A stretch of DNA of 6,117 nt, from assembly GCA_020347085.1 (NCBI GenBank), contig CP070769.1, positions 2,227,088-2,233,204 of the forward strand. Reading direction: 5' to 3'. Position 1 is the stretch's first letter. Each line of letters opens with the position of its first letter. Below are positions 1 through 5,378 of this stretch, piece by piece. The DNA is from Desulfobacterales bacterium. GTDB taxonomy: Bacteria > Desulfobacterota > Desulfobacteria > Desulfobacterales > C00003060. The notes below the pieces were generated by a model that saw only the letters and a list, made by a program, of their open reading frames with translations, did no database searches and was not told the origin of the DNA. Position numbers and translations under genes: made by a program.

Positions 1-102
1 AGAGGCGATCGAGAAAAACAACAAAAGCAACAGGACAAGACGTACCATAGGTCCTGCGTAGAGAATCATTAGTATGATGTCACTGCTGTCTGTGATTGAC
101 AT
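1..102 (-). CDS. tolQ: TolQ/ExbB/MotA-family proton channel subunit, N-terminal 34 codons only (runs off left edge)
   Basis: Read on the minus strand from the ATG at 102-100, the frame stays open to base 1 and gives 34 residues. It starts MSITDSSDIILMILYAGPMV and continues into a Leu/Phe-rich membrane helix (about residues 19-33) ending Ser-Ile-Ala-Ser. A short N-terminal amphipathic segment, then Gly-Pro-x-Val-(K/R)-Leu, then a Leu-rich helix ending near SIAS(W) is the usual start of TolQ. TolQ is an inner-membrane subunit of the proton-driven TolQR motor that energises the Tol-Pal envelope system. The start at 102 is chosen over in-frame ATGs at 69 and 48 because AAAGG lies 5 nt upstream (112-108). 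ExbB is the main alternative, since the two families are hard to separate from the N-terminus alone. tolR, tolB or pal might lie further left, outside the window. The gene diverges from the HD-domain gene at 542. Confidence 0.72.
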   Translation of the reverse strand, partial: MSITDSSDIILMILYAGPMVRLVLLLLLFFSIAS

Positions 103-107
103 AATAA

Positions 108-112
108 CCTTT
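108..112 (-). promoter_or_regulatory. Ribosome binding site of the tolQ-like gene
   Basis: On the minus strand AAAGG (112-108) lies 5 nt before the ATG at 102. The later in-frame ATG at 69 has no purine-rich site, and the one at 48 has only an AGGA placed 3 nt away. This site therefore decides the start. Confidence 0.6.
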
Positions 113-167
113 TGATGCGCCCCTTGGTCTCTCCTGGCTCAGGGCAAGTTTCACACTGGTCAGCTTT

Positions 168-199
168 TGGCGTTGACCGGTCTGCGTTTGGTCACGCCA
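168..199 (-). repeat. Strong inverted repeat / hairpin in the presumed tolQ leader
   Basis: TGGCGTTGACC (168-178) pairs with GGTCACGCCA (190-199) over ten base pairs with one bulged T, leaving an 11-nt loop. It lies between the candidate promoter at 265-291 and the tolQ start, so it would be in the mRNA leader if that promoter is used. There is no T-run after it on either strand, so a simple intrinsic terminator is unlikely. It could be a leader structure, a protein-binding site or part of a dispersed repeat. Confidence 0.5.
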
Positions 200-264
200 G
201 CGTAACCCTTGGACGGGACTTCTTCTTCACGCCCCTGTTACAAAACATGTAATTTTGTGCGGAA

Positions 265-291
265 GTTATATGAGGTGTATGAGGGTGTCAA
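265..291 (-). promoter_or_regulatory. Candidate sigma-70-type promoter for the tolQ-like gene
   Basis: On the minus strand a perfect -35 TTGACA (291-286) is followed after 15 bp by TATAAC (270-265), which matches the -10 consensus in five of six positions. The spacing is shorter than the usual 17 bp; the 17-bp alternative TAACTT is a weaker -10. Transcription would start near 258 and give a leader of about 155 nt ahead of the tolQ start codon at 102, containing the hairpin at 168-199. Confidence 0.42.
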
Positions 292-421
292 GTCATTTTC
301 GGGTTGCCTTCGTGGCCTCAATTGTATACATTTAGGCTTTAAGAAAGAGACTTTCAGGTTGCAAGAGAGCATGAAGGAGTATTGACACGCTGCGGTCGAA
401 ATGACCGGGCTCGAGGCATAA

Positions 422-470
422 GTCAAAAGGTCTTGCGCCTTTAGTCTTGCGCGTTTAGCCTTTTTTTGAC
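422..470. repeat. 14-bp tandem duplication inside an imperfect inverted repeat
   Basis: TCTTGCGCCTTTAG (431-444) is followed directly by TCTTGCGCGTTTAG (445-458), identical at 13 of 14 positions. The pair is bracketed by GTCAAAAGG (422-430) and CCTTTTTTTGAC (459-470), which are reverse complements apart from three extra T's. It lies 70-120 bp upstream of the HD-domain gene. It could be a protein-binding array or a slippage product; nothing in the sequence decides between these. Confidence 0.6.
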
Positions 471-541
471 CGTTAAAAAATATCGCAAAAGACATAGCAA
501 ATAAGTACCCTAAAAACGTTTTCATAAAACCTGCAGACATC

Positions 542-1105
542 ATGAAAAGCGTTGCAAATCTGCTCTTTGAGGCCAGGATTCTAAAAGACATCCCCAGATC
601 TGGGTTTCACTTCCTTGGATCTGGTGGCGAATCAGTGGCTGACCATAGTTTCGTTGCTGCTTTCGTAGGTTATGTTCTTTCGCAGGTCGTCCCAGACGTA
701 GACCCCCTGAAACTGCTTCAGATGTGCCTCATTCATGATCTAACCGAGGCGAGAACCGGGGATCTTAACTATGTTCAAAAGAAGTACCTTTCAGTGGACG
801 AATCTCGGGCCATTGCAGACCTCACCAAGGATCTTCCTTTTGGTCAAGCAGTGGCTGATCTCATTGAAGAGTTTAATGCTGCAAAGACATTGGAGGCACA
901 GCTTGCCCACGACGCAGACCAACTGGCACTTATCTTGGAACTGAAAGCCTTACATGATGCGGGAAACAATGGGCCCAAGACCTGGCTTCCCCATGTGGTG
1001 GATCGAATGAAAACCCGTGTTGGTAAATCGCTGGCAAAGGAAATCTTAAACACGGCTTCTGACGCGTGGTGGTTTACAGACAAGGCGAACTCAGATGACT
1101 TTTGA
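542..1105 (+). CDS. HD-domain metal-dependent phosphohydrolase, YfbR/HDDC2-like (probable 5'-deoxynucleotidase type)
   Basis: The 187-residue protein is a single HD domain. The metal-binding set is visible in order: His35 (in ESVADHSF), His65-Asp66 (in CLIHDLTEARTGD), and a late Asp at 126 (in HDADQLALI). Glu69, Asp74 and an early Arg19 match the positions seen in the YfbR/HDDC2 group. E. coli YfbR removes phosphate from deoxynucleoside 5'-monophosphates, and its length is close to this. The exact substrate here is inference. The start at 542 fits the family (the MKxxxxxLFEAxxLKxxPR pattern begins at residue 1), although no good Shine-Dalgarno site precedes it, and the upstream frame is closed by a stop at 467-469. 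The 3' end overlaps holB by 11 bp, so the two are probably co-transcribed. A role in dNTP balance beside a replication gene is plausible but unproven. Confidence 0.85.
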   Translation: MKSVANLLFEARILKDIPRSGFHFLGSGGESVADHSFVAAFVGYVLSQVVPDVDPLKLLQMCLIHDLTEARTGDLNYVQKKYLSVDESRAIADLTKDLPFGQAVADLIEEFNAAKTLEAQLAHDADQLALILELKALHDAGNNGPKTWLPHVVDRMKTRVGKSLAKEILNTASDAWWFTDKANSDDF

Positions 1106-2087
1106 ATCGATCATTGGGCAAGATCGTCCTATCCGGTTCTTGACCCAGACTCTTCAAAAAAGGAGCGTCCCCCATGCCTTGTTGTTTACGGGGATTGATG
1201 GAATTGGCAAACGAAAAACGGCTGTGGCCTTTGGCATGGCCCTCAACTGCTTGAGCCCTGTGGGCGTGTCGGCTTGTGGAGCGTGTATTTCGTGTCAAAA
1301 GATGATCTCTGGATCCCATCCGGACATGATTACCGTCAACCCCGAAGGCGCCTTTATCAAGATCAACCAGGTCCGGACCGTGGCCAGGGAACTGCGATTT
1401 GCACCCCTTGAGGGAAACCAGCGGTTCGTCATCATCAATGATGCACAAGCGATGAACCTTGAAGCATCGAACGCAATTTTAAAGATCTTGGAGGAACCGC
1501 CCCGACACACGATCCTCATCCTCACGGCAAGCCAGACAACGGACCTGCTTCCCACAATCGTATCCAGGTGCCAACAAATCGGTTTCAGGCCGATTCCGTA
1601 TGAGAAGGTGGCTGAGGCGCTTATGGATCTGCGCGGGCTTAATAGAAAAACGGCTACAACCGTTGCTGTATCGACCCAGGGAAGCTTAGGCAAGGCGCTA
1701 TCGGTGGACGTAGAAGCGTGGAGCCTTTGGCGCTCCGGTCTTCTTGATCAAATTTCATCGCTTTCCACGACGTCCGTTCAGCCGGTTTTTGCATTCGCTG
1801 AGTCCCTGTCCCGTGATAAAGGGAAATTGGCCGATGCCTTGGACTTACTCATGACCTGGTATAGAGACGTTCTCTTGTATAAGGTCTCTCCTGGGAGGAT
1901 TGTTAATAAGGACCTAATGAACAAGATACAGCAGGTCTCCAAGGGGCAATCGATCAGTGAGCTCTTAGGCAAGGTAGAGGCTGTCAATGCAACACAAACC
2001 GCCATCTCACGGAACTCAAATCCGCGGCTGGCCTTGGAGGTCATGTTGATACGTCTATGCTCAGATGACCAGCCAAGCGTGCCGTGA
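1095..2087 (+). CDS. holB: DNA polymerase III delta' subunit (clamp loader)
   Basis: This 330-residue protein has the layout of the bacterial clamp-loader delta' subunit, which works with gamma/tau and delta to load the beta sliding clamp in the cytoplasm. It opens with the typical FESIIGQDRPIRFL stretch. A P-loop-like segment, GIDGIGKRKT, lies at residues 33-42. A four-cysteine zinc module follows (Cys52, Cys61, Cys64, Cys67), and then the sensor region with SNAILKILEEPP (125-136) and the Ser-Arg-Cys motif (157-159) that supplies the arginine finger. The P-loop has Arg where Ser/Thr normally follows the Lys, and the Walker B site reads IINDA instead of a DE(A/x)D-type motif. This fits a subunit that does not hydrolyse ATP itself. 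The all-helical C-terminal domain fills roughly 200-330. AAGG (1082-1085) lies 9 nt before the ATG, inside the upstream HD gene. The zinc module separates it from RuvB-like or other AAA+ proteins; dnaX is excluded by length. Confidence 0.92.
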   Translation: MTFESIIGQDRPIRFLTQTLQKRSVPHALLFTGIDGIGKRKTAVAFGMALNCLSPVGVSACGACISCQKMISGSHPDMITVNPEGAFIKINQVRTVARELRFAPLEGNQRFVIINDAQAMNLEASNAILKILEEPPRHTILILTASQTTDLLPTIVSRCQQIGFRPIPYEKVAEALMDLRGLNRKTATTVAVSTQGSLGKALSVDVEAWSLWRSGLLDQISSLSTTSVQPVFAFAESLSRDKGKLADALDLLMTWYRDVLLYKVSPGRIVNKDLMNKIQQVSKGQSISELLGKVEAVNATQTAISRNSNPRLALEVMLIRLCSDDQPSVP

Positions 2088-2115
2088 GATAGCGTAAAGG
2101 ACTTTATGGGACTTT

Positions 2116-2144
2116 TTGCATAGATTGTTTTTTGTTTTTTTAAT
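2116..2144 (+). promoter_or_regulatory. Weak candidate promoter ahead of ricT
   Basis: TTGCAT (2116-2121) and TTTAAT (2139-2144) are 17 bp apart. The -10 matches consensus in five of six positions but the -35 only in three. The spacer is almost all T. No hairpin precedes the T-rich run, so I do not read this stretch as a terminator for holB; ricT and metG may also be transcribed by read-through from holB. Confidence 0.28.
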
Positions 2145-2182
2145 GCTAGGCAGTTTAGTTTATTTTAGACACTCTTGTCTTT

Positions 2183-2186
2183 GGAG
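2183..2186 (+). promoter_or_regulatory. Ribosome binding site deciding the ricT start
   Basis: GGAG (2183-2186) is followed by two tandem ATGs. The first, at 2189, is only 2 nt away. The second, at 2192, is 5 nt away and better spaced, so I place the start at 2192. Confidence 0.55.
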
Positions 2187-2191
2187 ACATG

Positions 2192-2998
2192 ATGGGTAAA
2201 ATTGTCGGTGTATGCGTCGAACCAGGACACAGGATGTACAATTATAATGCCGGTCTGTTTGTACTTTCACGCGGCAGCCGTGTGATGGTGGAAACCGAGC
2301 ACGGTTTAGAGCTTGGCACGATAGTCACGCCCCCTCGACCTGCGAGCGAGGAGGAATCCAATATTCGCCTAAAGAAGGTCTATCGATTAGCAAATGATGC
2401 GGACCTCGCCCAAAACAGGAAAAATGTAGAGTTACAGACCCAAGCGCACGCATATTGTCTAAGATGCATTGATGAATTGGGGCTTGAAATGAACCTCGTT
2501 TCTGTGCGAAGCCAGTTCGACGGATCCAAGTTAACCTTTTATTTCACTGCTGACGGGCGCGTCGATTTTCGGGAATTAGTCAAGATGCTGACTAAGGCCT
2601 ATCGCATGCGTATTGAACTGCGCCAGATCGGTGTGCGCAATCGAGCCAAAATCTGCGGAGGCATTGGAAGGTGTGGCCATTCACATTGCTGCTCTGCGTT
2701 TATGAATGACTTTGAACCAGTATCAATTCGAATGGCCAAAGAGCAGGGCCTGTTACTGAATCCGACCAAGATTTCAGGCTTGTGTGGAAGGCTGATGTGC
2801 TGCCTGGCATTCGAACATAAGACATACTGCGACCTTAAATCCGGGTTTCCGGAAGCTGGAAAGTACGTCCGCACTAAAATGGGAAGAGGAAAGGTCGTGA
2901 GACAGAACGTATTAAAGGAATCGATCACCATCAAGACGGACGAGGGACATGAACTTGACGTGGGTTTGGACCAAATCATTGAGGAGACGGCTGCGTGA
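2192..2998 (+). CDS. ricT: PSP1-domain protein, RicT/YaaT family
   Basis: The 268-residue protein belongs to the PSP1/RicT family. The N-terminal part has the GxxxxVxTExGxExGxV pattern at about residues 28-45. The PSP1 core follows, with LTFYFTADGRVDFRELVK near 113-130 and the hallmark RAKICGGIGRCG near 151-162. Eight cysteines cluster in the C-terminal half: Cys155, 161, 166, 167, 198, 203, 204 and 213, in CGGIGRCG, HCC, CGRLMCC and YC. In Bacillus subtilis RicT (YaaT), with RicA and RicF, forms a complex carrying [4Fe-4S] clusters that affects RNase Y-dependent mRNA processing and Spo0A phosphorylation. Whether those partners exist here cannot be seen, so the role in this organism is open. 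Residue numbers assume the ATG at 2192; the ATG at 2189 would add one Met. The stop overlaps the metG start by 4 bp (GTGA), which indicates translational coupling. Confidence 0.88.
   Translation: MGKIVGVCVEPGHRMYNYNAGLFVLSRGSRVMVETEHGLELGTIVTPPRPASEEESNIRLKKVYRLANDADLAQNRKNVELQTQAHAYCLRCIDELGLEMNLVSVRSQFDGSKLTFYFTADGRVDFRELVKMLTKAYRMRIELRQIGVRNRAKICGGIGRCGHSHCCSAFMNDFEPVSIRMAKEQGLLLNPTKISGLCGRLMCCLAFEHKTYCDLKSGFPEAGKYVRTKMGRGKVVRQNVLKESITIKTDEGHELDVGLDQIIEETAA
2981..2986 (+). promoter_or_regulatory. Ribosome binding site of metG inside the ricT end
   Basis: GAGGAG lies 8 nt before the GTG at 2995. It encodes Glu-Glu near the RicT C-terminus at the same time. It supports the GTG start, which also places the HLGH motif at the usual distance from the N-terminus. 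Confidence 0.7.
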
Positions 2999-4914
2999 AT
3001 CTGTTCTACGTGACAACCCCCATATATTACGTTAATGCCCGACCTCACTTGGGTCATGCTTATACCACGGTTGTGGCCGATGTCCTGAATCGATTCCACC
3101 AGATGTGCGGTCGTGAGACTTACTTTCTAACGGGAACCGATGAACATGGAGACAAGGTGGTCTTAGCAGCCAAGGCAGAAGGCATGAGCCCACTGGCCTA
3201 TGTGGACAAGATCAGTGAACTCTTCAAAGCATTGTGGCCCGAACTTGACATAGAATACGACCAGTTTATACGCACCACAGACCTTGCCCACATAAAGGTT
3301 GTCAGGGAGGTCCTTCAAAAAATCTATGACACGGGAGACATTTACTTCAGTGAATACGAAGGCGCATACTGTTTTGGGTGTGAACGTTTCTATGCAGAAC
3401 GCGAGCTGGTAGATGGTAGGTGTCCGGATCACAAAACGATTCCTGAAGTTATTAGGGAATCCAATTACTTTTTCAGAATGAGCCGATATCAGGATTGGCT
3501 CATCGATTATATCAACACGCACCCGGCTTTTATCCGTCCCGAACGTTACAGAAATGAGGTGCTCGCCTTCTTGCGGGAGCCCCTTGAGGATCTGTGTATA
3601 TCCCGCCCCAAGAGCCGGCTTCAATGGGGCATTACCCTTCCTTTTGATGACCGCTACGTCACTTATGTTTGGTTCGATGCCCTCCTCAACTATGTCTCTG
3701 CTCTGGGGTATCCGGACGGTGCGTTGTTCGAGAAGTTCTGGCCTACCGTCCAGCATCTTATAGCCAAGGATATTCTCAAACCACACGGGATTTACTGGCC
3801 GATTATGCTGAAGGCAGCGGATATTCCTCTTTATCGACATCTTCACGTCCACGGGTACTGGAATGTGGACGAAAGCAAGATGTCCAAGAGCCTCGGCAAT
3901 GTCGTGGAACCGCTTGAGCTGAAGAGTCAATATGGCACGGACACCTTTCGATACTTTCTTATGCGCGAGATGGTTTTTGGCCTCGATTCCAATTTCAGTG
4001 ACAAGGCCCTCATTCAGCGTATTAACTCTGACCTTGCCAATGACCTGGGGAACCTCTTTAGCCGGAGCCTGACCATGGTCCACAAATACTTCAAAGGGAT
4101 TGTGCCGAAAGGCGATAGGGCTTCGGAGAGTAATCTGGATCTCAAAATTAAGTCGGATGCCGGTAGGGCAGCTCGAGACTACCGAGCAGCTATGGAAGGC
4201 CTTGCTTTCCAAAAGGCCTTGATGGCTATTTGGGAATTCATAAACCGTATCAACAAATACATAGACGTAACTGCCCCATGGGAGCTGGCCAAGAGAAAGT
4301 CCCAACGCAAACAGTTACAGATAGTGCTTTACAATATCCTGGAGGGTCTCCGCATCATTGCTGGACTCATTTATCCCATTATGCCGCGGACTGCTCAGGT
4401 CATGTGCGAACACCTTGGTATGTCGACGCCCCAGAACTTCCAGACATTGGAGGACCTCAACGTCTGGGGGAAGACACAAGCCGGAATAAAACTTCCAAAA
4501 ACGATTACCCTGTTTCCGAGGATTGAAGAGAATAAACTGCAATCTTCCAGCCAAGAGACCACTCCGTCAAAAAAAGCATCGGCCTCGCGGAAGCCTGACA
4601 TCCCTATGGACGTGTTCCAGCAGATGGACCTTAGGGTGGCCACTGTGGTCCATGCTGAGCCGGTTCCAAGGGCCAAAAAGCTTTTGAAATTGAAGGTCAA
4701 TGCGGGAGAAGAGCGGACCGTCGTAGCGGGTATTGCAGAGAGCTATCAGCCCGAGGATCTCGTTGGAAAACAGGTGGTTATCGTAGCTAACCTCAAACCA
4801 GTTAAACTGATGGGCATCTTATCACAGGGGATGCTCTTAACAGCCGCCGAGGGTGACACCTGTAAACTGGTAACCGTGGACGGCCCCTCTAAGCCTGGCA
4901 CGCCTCTTACTTAG
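2995..4914 (+). CDS. metG: Methionyl-tRNA synthetase with C-terminal tRNA-binding domain
   Basis: This cytoplasmic class I synthetase attaches methionine to tRNA-Met, including initiator tRNA, using ATP. The 639 residues fit the family. The catalytic Rossmann fold begins at the N-terminus with HLGH (18-21, the HIGH motif) and TGTDEHG (46-52). The zinc knuckle in the connective insert has one metal site of three Cys and one His: Cys126, Cys129, Cys143 and His146, in CFGCERFY and CPDH, as in the single-zinc Thermus-type enzymes. The KMSKS loop is exact at 295-299. The helical anticodon-binding domain covers roughly 340-505. A low-complexity Ser/Lys/Thr linker (about 510-535) leads to an EMAP-II/Trbp111-like OB-fold (538-639, from MDVFQQMDLRVATV to SQGMLL), which in relatives dimerises and helps bind tRNA. 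The start is the GTG overlapping the ricT stop. There is no sign of frameshift or damage. Confidence 0.97.
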   Translation: MNLFYVTTPIYYVNARPHLGHAYTTVVADVLNRFHQMCGRETYFLTGTDEHGDKVVLAAKAEGMSPLAYVDKISELFKALWPELDIEYDQFIRTTDLAHIKVVREVLQKIYDTGDIYFSEYEGAYCFGCERFYAERELVDGRCPDHKTIPEVIRESNYFFRMSRYQDWLIDYINTHPAFIRPERYRNEVLAFLREPLEDLCISRPKSRLQWGITLPFDDRYVTYVWFDALLNYVSALGYPDGALFEKFWPTVQHLIAKDILKPHGIYWPIMLKAADIPLYRHLHVHGYWNVDESKMSKSLGNVVEPLELKSQYGTDTFRYFLMREMVFGLDSNFSDKALIQRINSDLANDLGNLFSRSLTMVHKYFKGIVPKGDRASESNLDLKIKSDAGRAARDYRAAMEGLAFQKALMAIWEFINRINKYIDVTAPWELAKRKSQRKQLQIVLYNILEGLRIIAGLIYPIMPRTAQVMCEHLGMSTPQNFQTLEDLNVWGKTQAGIKLPKTITLFPRIEENKLQSSSQETTPSKKASASRKPDIPMDVFQQMDLRVATVVHAEPVPRAKKLLKLKVNAGEERTVVAGIAESYQPEDLVGKQVVIVANLKPVKLMGILSQGMLLTAAEGDTCKLVTVDGPSKPGTPLT

Positions 4915-5176
4915 CTCCTACCAGCAAACGCCCTTTTCTGAAATTCCAGCCACAATATGCGGGATCGCTGGTATAACAGACCTACGTGTACCCCTCACGC
5001 AAGAATTTGATTTTTGAGCTTTTTCCAGTGCTGGATGGTTTACAGCCCGTCCACCTTATGATCCTGTAGCCTTCAACAGGGTTCTTCTGACAAATACTCT
5101 GCAATAGACCACCAACGAATCCCTCTGCGTCCAGTCATTCTCACTCACCACCTAAGGAAATGCCCATGTATCGATA

Positions 5177-5203
5177 ATGTCTATATGACATGGCGGTCTA
5201 TAT
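5177..5203. repeat. Operator-like direct and inverted repeats over the candidate promoter
   Basis: GTCTATAT occurs at 5179-5186 and again at 5196-5203, 17 bp apart. The first copy lies inside an inverted repeat, ATGTC-TATAT-GACAT (5177-5191). One copy covers the start of the putative -35 and the other the spacer, which is the layout of a regulator-binding site. AT-richness makes chance occurrence possible. Confidence 0.35.
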
Positions 5204-5212
5204 CAATATTAT
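5185..5212 (+). promoter_or_regulatory. Candidate promoter for the MauE-like gene
   Basis: ATGACA (5185-5190) matches the -35 consensus in five of six positions. TATTAT (5207-5212) matches the -10 in five of six, with a 16-bp spacer. Transcription would start near 5219 and give a leader of about 160 nt that includes the hairpin at 5279-5300. Confidence 0.42.
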
Positions 5213-5278
5213 GTATTGGACTTTCGTCACCAATGTCAGATAGTCTTAGCTCAACACGATTTGGTTGTATGTGAAGTC

Positions 5279-5300
5279 TCCCCGCCCTAAAGGACGGGGG
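5279..5300. repeat. GC-rich hairpin resembling an IS200/IS605-type element end
   Basis: CCCCG (5280-5284) pairs with CGGGG (5295-5299). After one C/A mismatch, CC (5286-5287) pairs with GG (5292-5293), closing a TAAA loop. A T-G wobble at 5279/5300 extends the stem. The sequence GAAGTC followed by the CCCCGCC-CTAAA-GG-CGGGG core closely resembles the subterminal hairpins recognised by IS200/IS605-family transposases (family knowledge, from memory). A second short stem, CTGCC/GGCAG (5303-5316), follows. There is no transposase or TnpB gene in the window, so this would be a remnant, a non-autonomous copy, or a REP-like unit. Confidence 0.45.
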
Positions 5301-5367
5301 TTCTGCCCTGCGGCAGCACTGCGTGTCCGGGGAGCGAGCCGGTCATCACAAAGACGCGAACTGGAAA

Positions 5368-5371
5368 AAGG
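5368..5371 (+). promoter_or_regulatory. Ribosome binding site deciding the MauE-like gene start
   Basis: AAGG (5368-5371) lies 7 nt before the ATG at 5379. The same frame is open back to an ATG at 5265, but that start has no such site and would translate the hairpin at 5279-5300, so the ATG at 5379 is preferred. Confidence 0.65.
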
Positions 5372-5378
5372 CATCAAG

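Larger units (their letters stand above)
103..541. other. Divergent intergenic region between the tolQ-like gene and the HD-domain gene
   Basis: I see no convincing gene in these 439 bases. A minus-strand frame of 117 codons (591-238) crosses the start of the HD-domain gene, but it has low-complexity Lys/Arg/Ala runs and no recognisable domain. The region holds a candidate minus-strand promoter (265-291), a hairpin (168-199) in the presumed tolQ leader, a small CGGTC/GACCG stem (393-407), and a tandem repeat within an inverted repeat (422-470). For the plus-strand HD gene I find only a possible -35 (TTGACC, 466-471) with no good -10 at normal spacing. Confidence 0.7.
4915..5378. other. Gene-free stretch between metG and the MauE-like gene
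   Basis: I find no open frame of useful length on either strand that looks coding, and no tRNA-like fold, in these 464 bases. There is no clear intrinsic terminator after metG: the only small stems are TACCAGC/GCTGGTA (4919-4925 with 4967-4973, 41-nt spacer), CGTG/CACG (4985-4999) and TCCAG/CTGGA (5024-5035), and none is followed by a proper T-run. The right half carries a candidate promoter with overlapping repeats (5177-5212) and a GC-rich hairpin (5279-5300). The left half (4915-5160) is unexplained. Confidence 0.65.

Noticed and set aside
393..407. CGGTC-GAAAT-GACCG stem as a dispersed repeat remnant
   Set aside because: The GGTCGAAATGAC core resembles a common dispersed repeat, but a single 5-bp stem is too little to call without a genome-wide search.
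382..410. TTGACA at 382-387 as the -35 of a plus-strand promoter
   Set aside because: The sequence 16-18 bp downstream is GC-rich (CCGGGC) with no -10-like hexamer.
238..591. A 117-codon minus-strand frame with a signal-peptide-like start from the in-frame ATG at 525
   Set aside because: It overlaps the start of the HD-domain gene, has a poor ribosome binding site, and contains basic low-complexity sequence from the tandem repeat. No family is recognised.
2121..2141. T-rich run after holB as an intrinsic terminator
   Set aside because: No GC-rich stem precedes the T's on the plus strand, so it lacks the defining hairpin.
3163..4305. A 380-codon open frame on the strand opposite metG
   Set aside because: It lies wholly within an intact, well-conserved metG and has no recognisable domain. 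It is a shadow of the codon use of metG.
4985..5015. CGTG/CACG stem followed by a T-rich stretch as a metG terminator
   Set aside because: The stem is only four base pairs and the T-run begins more than 10 nt after it.
5265..5378. Upstream extension of the MauE-like gene to the ATG at 5265
   Set aside because: It would translate the GC-rich hairpin, lacks a ribosome binding site, and the 5379 start is well spaced and fits the family's N-terminus.
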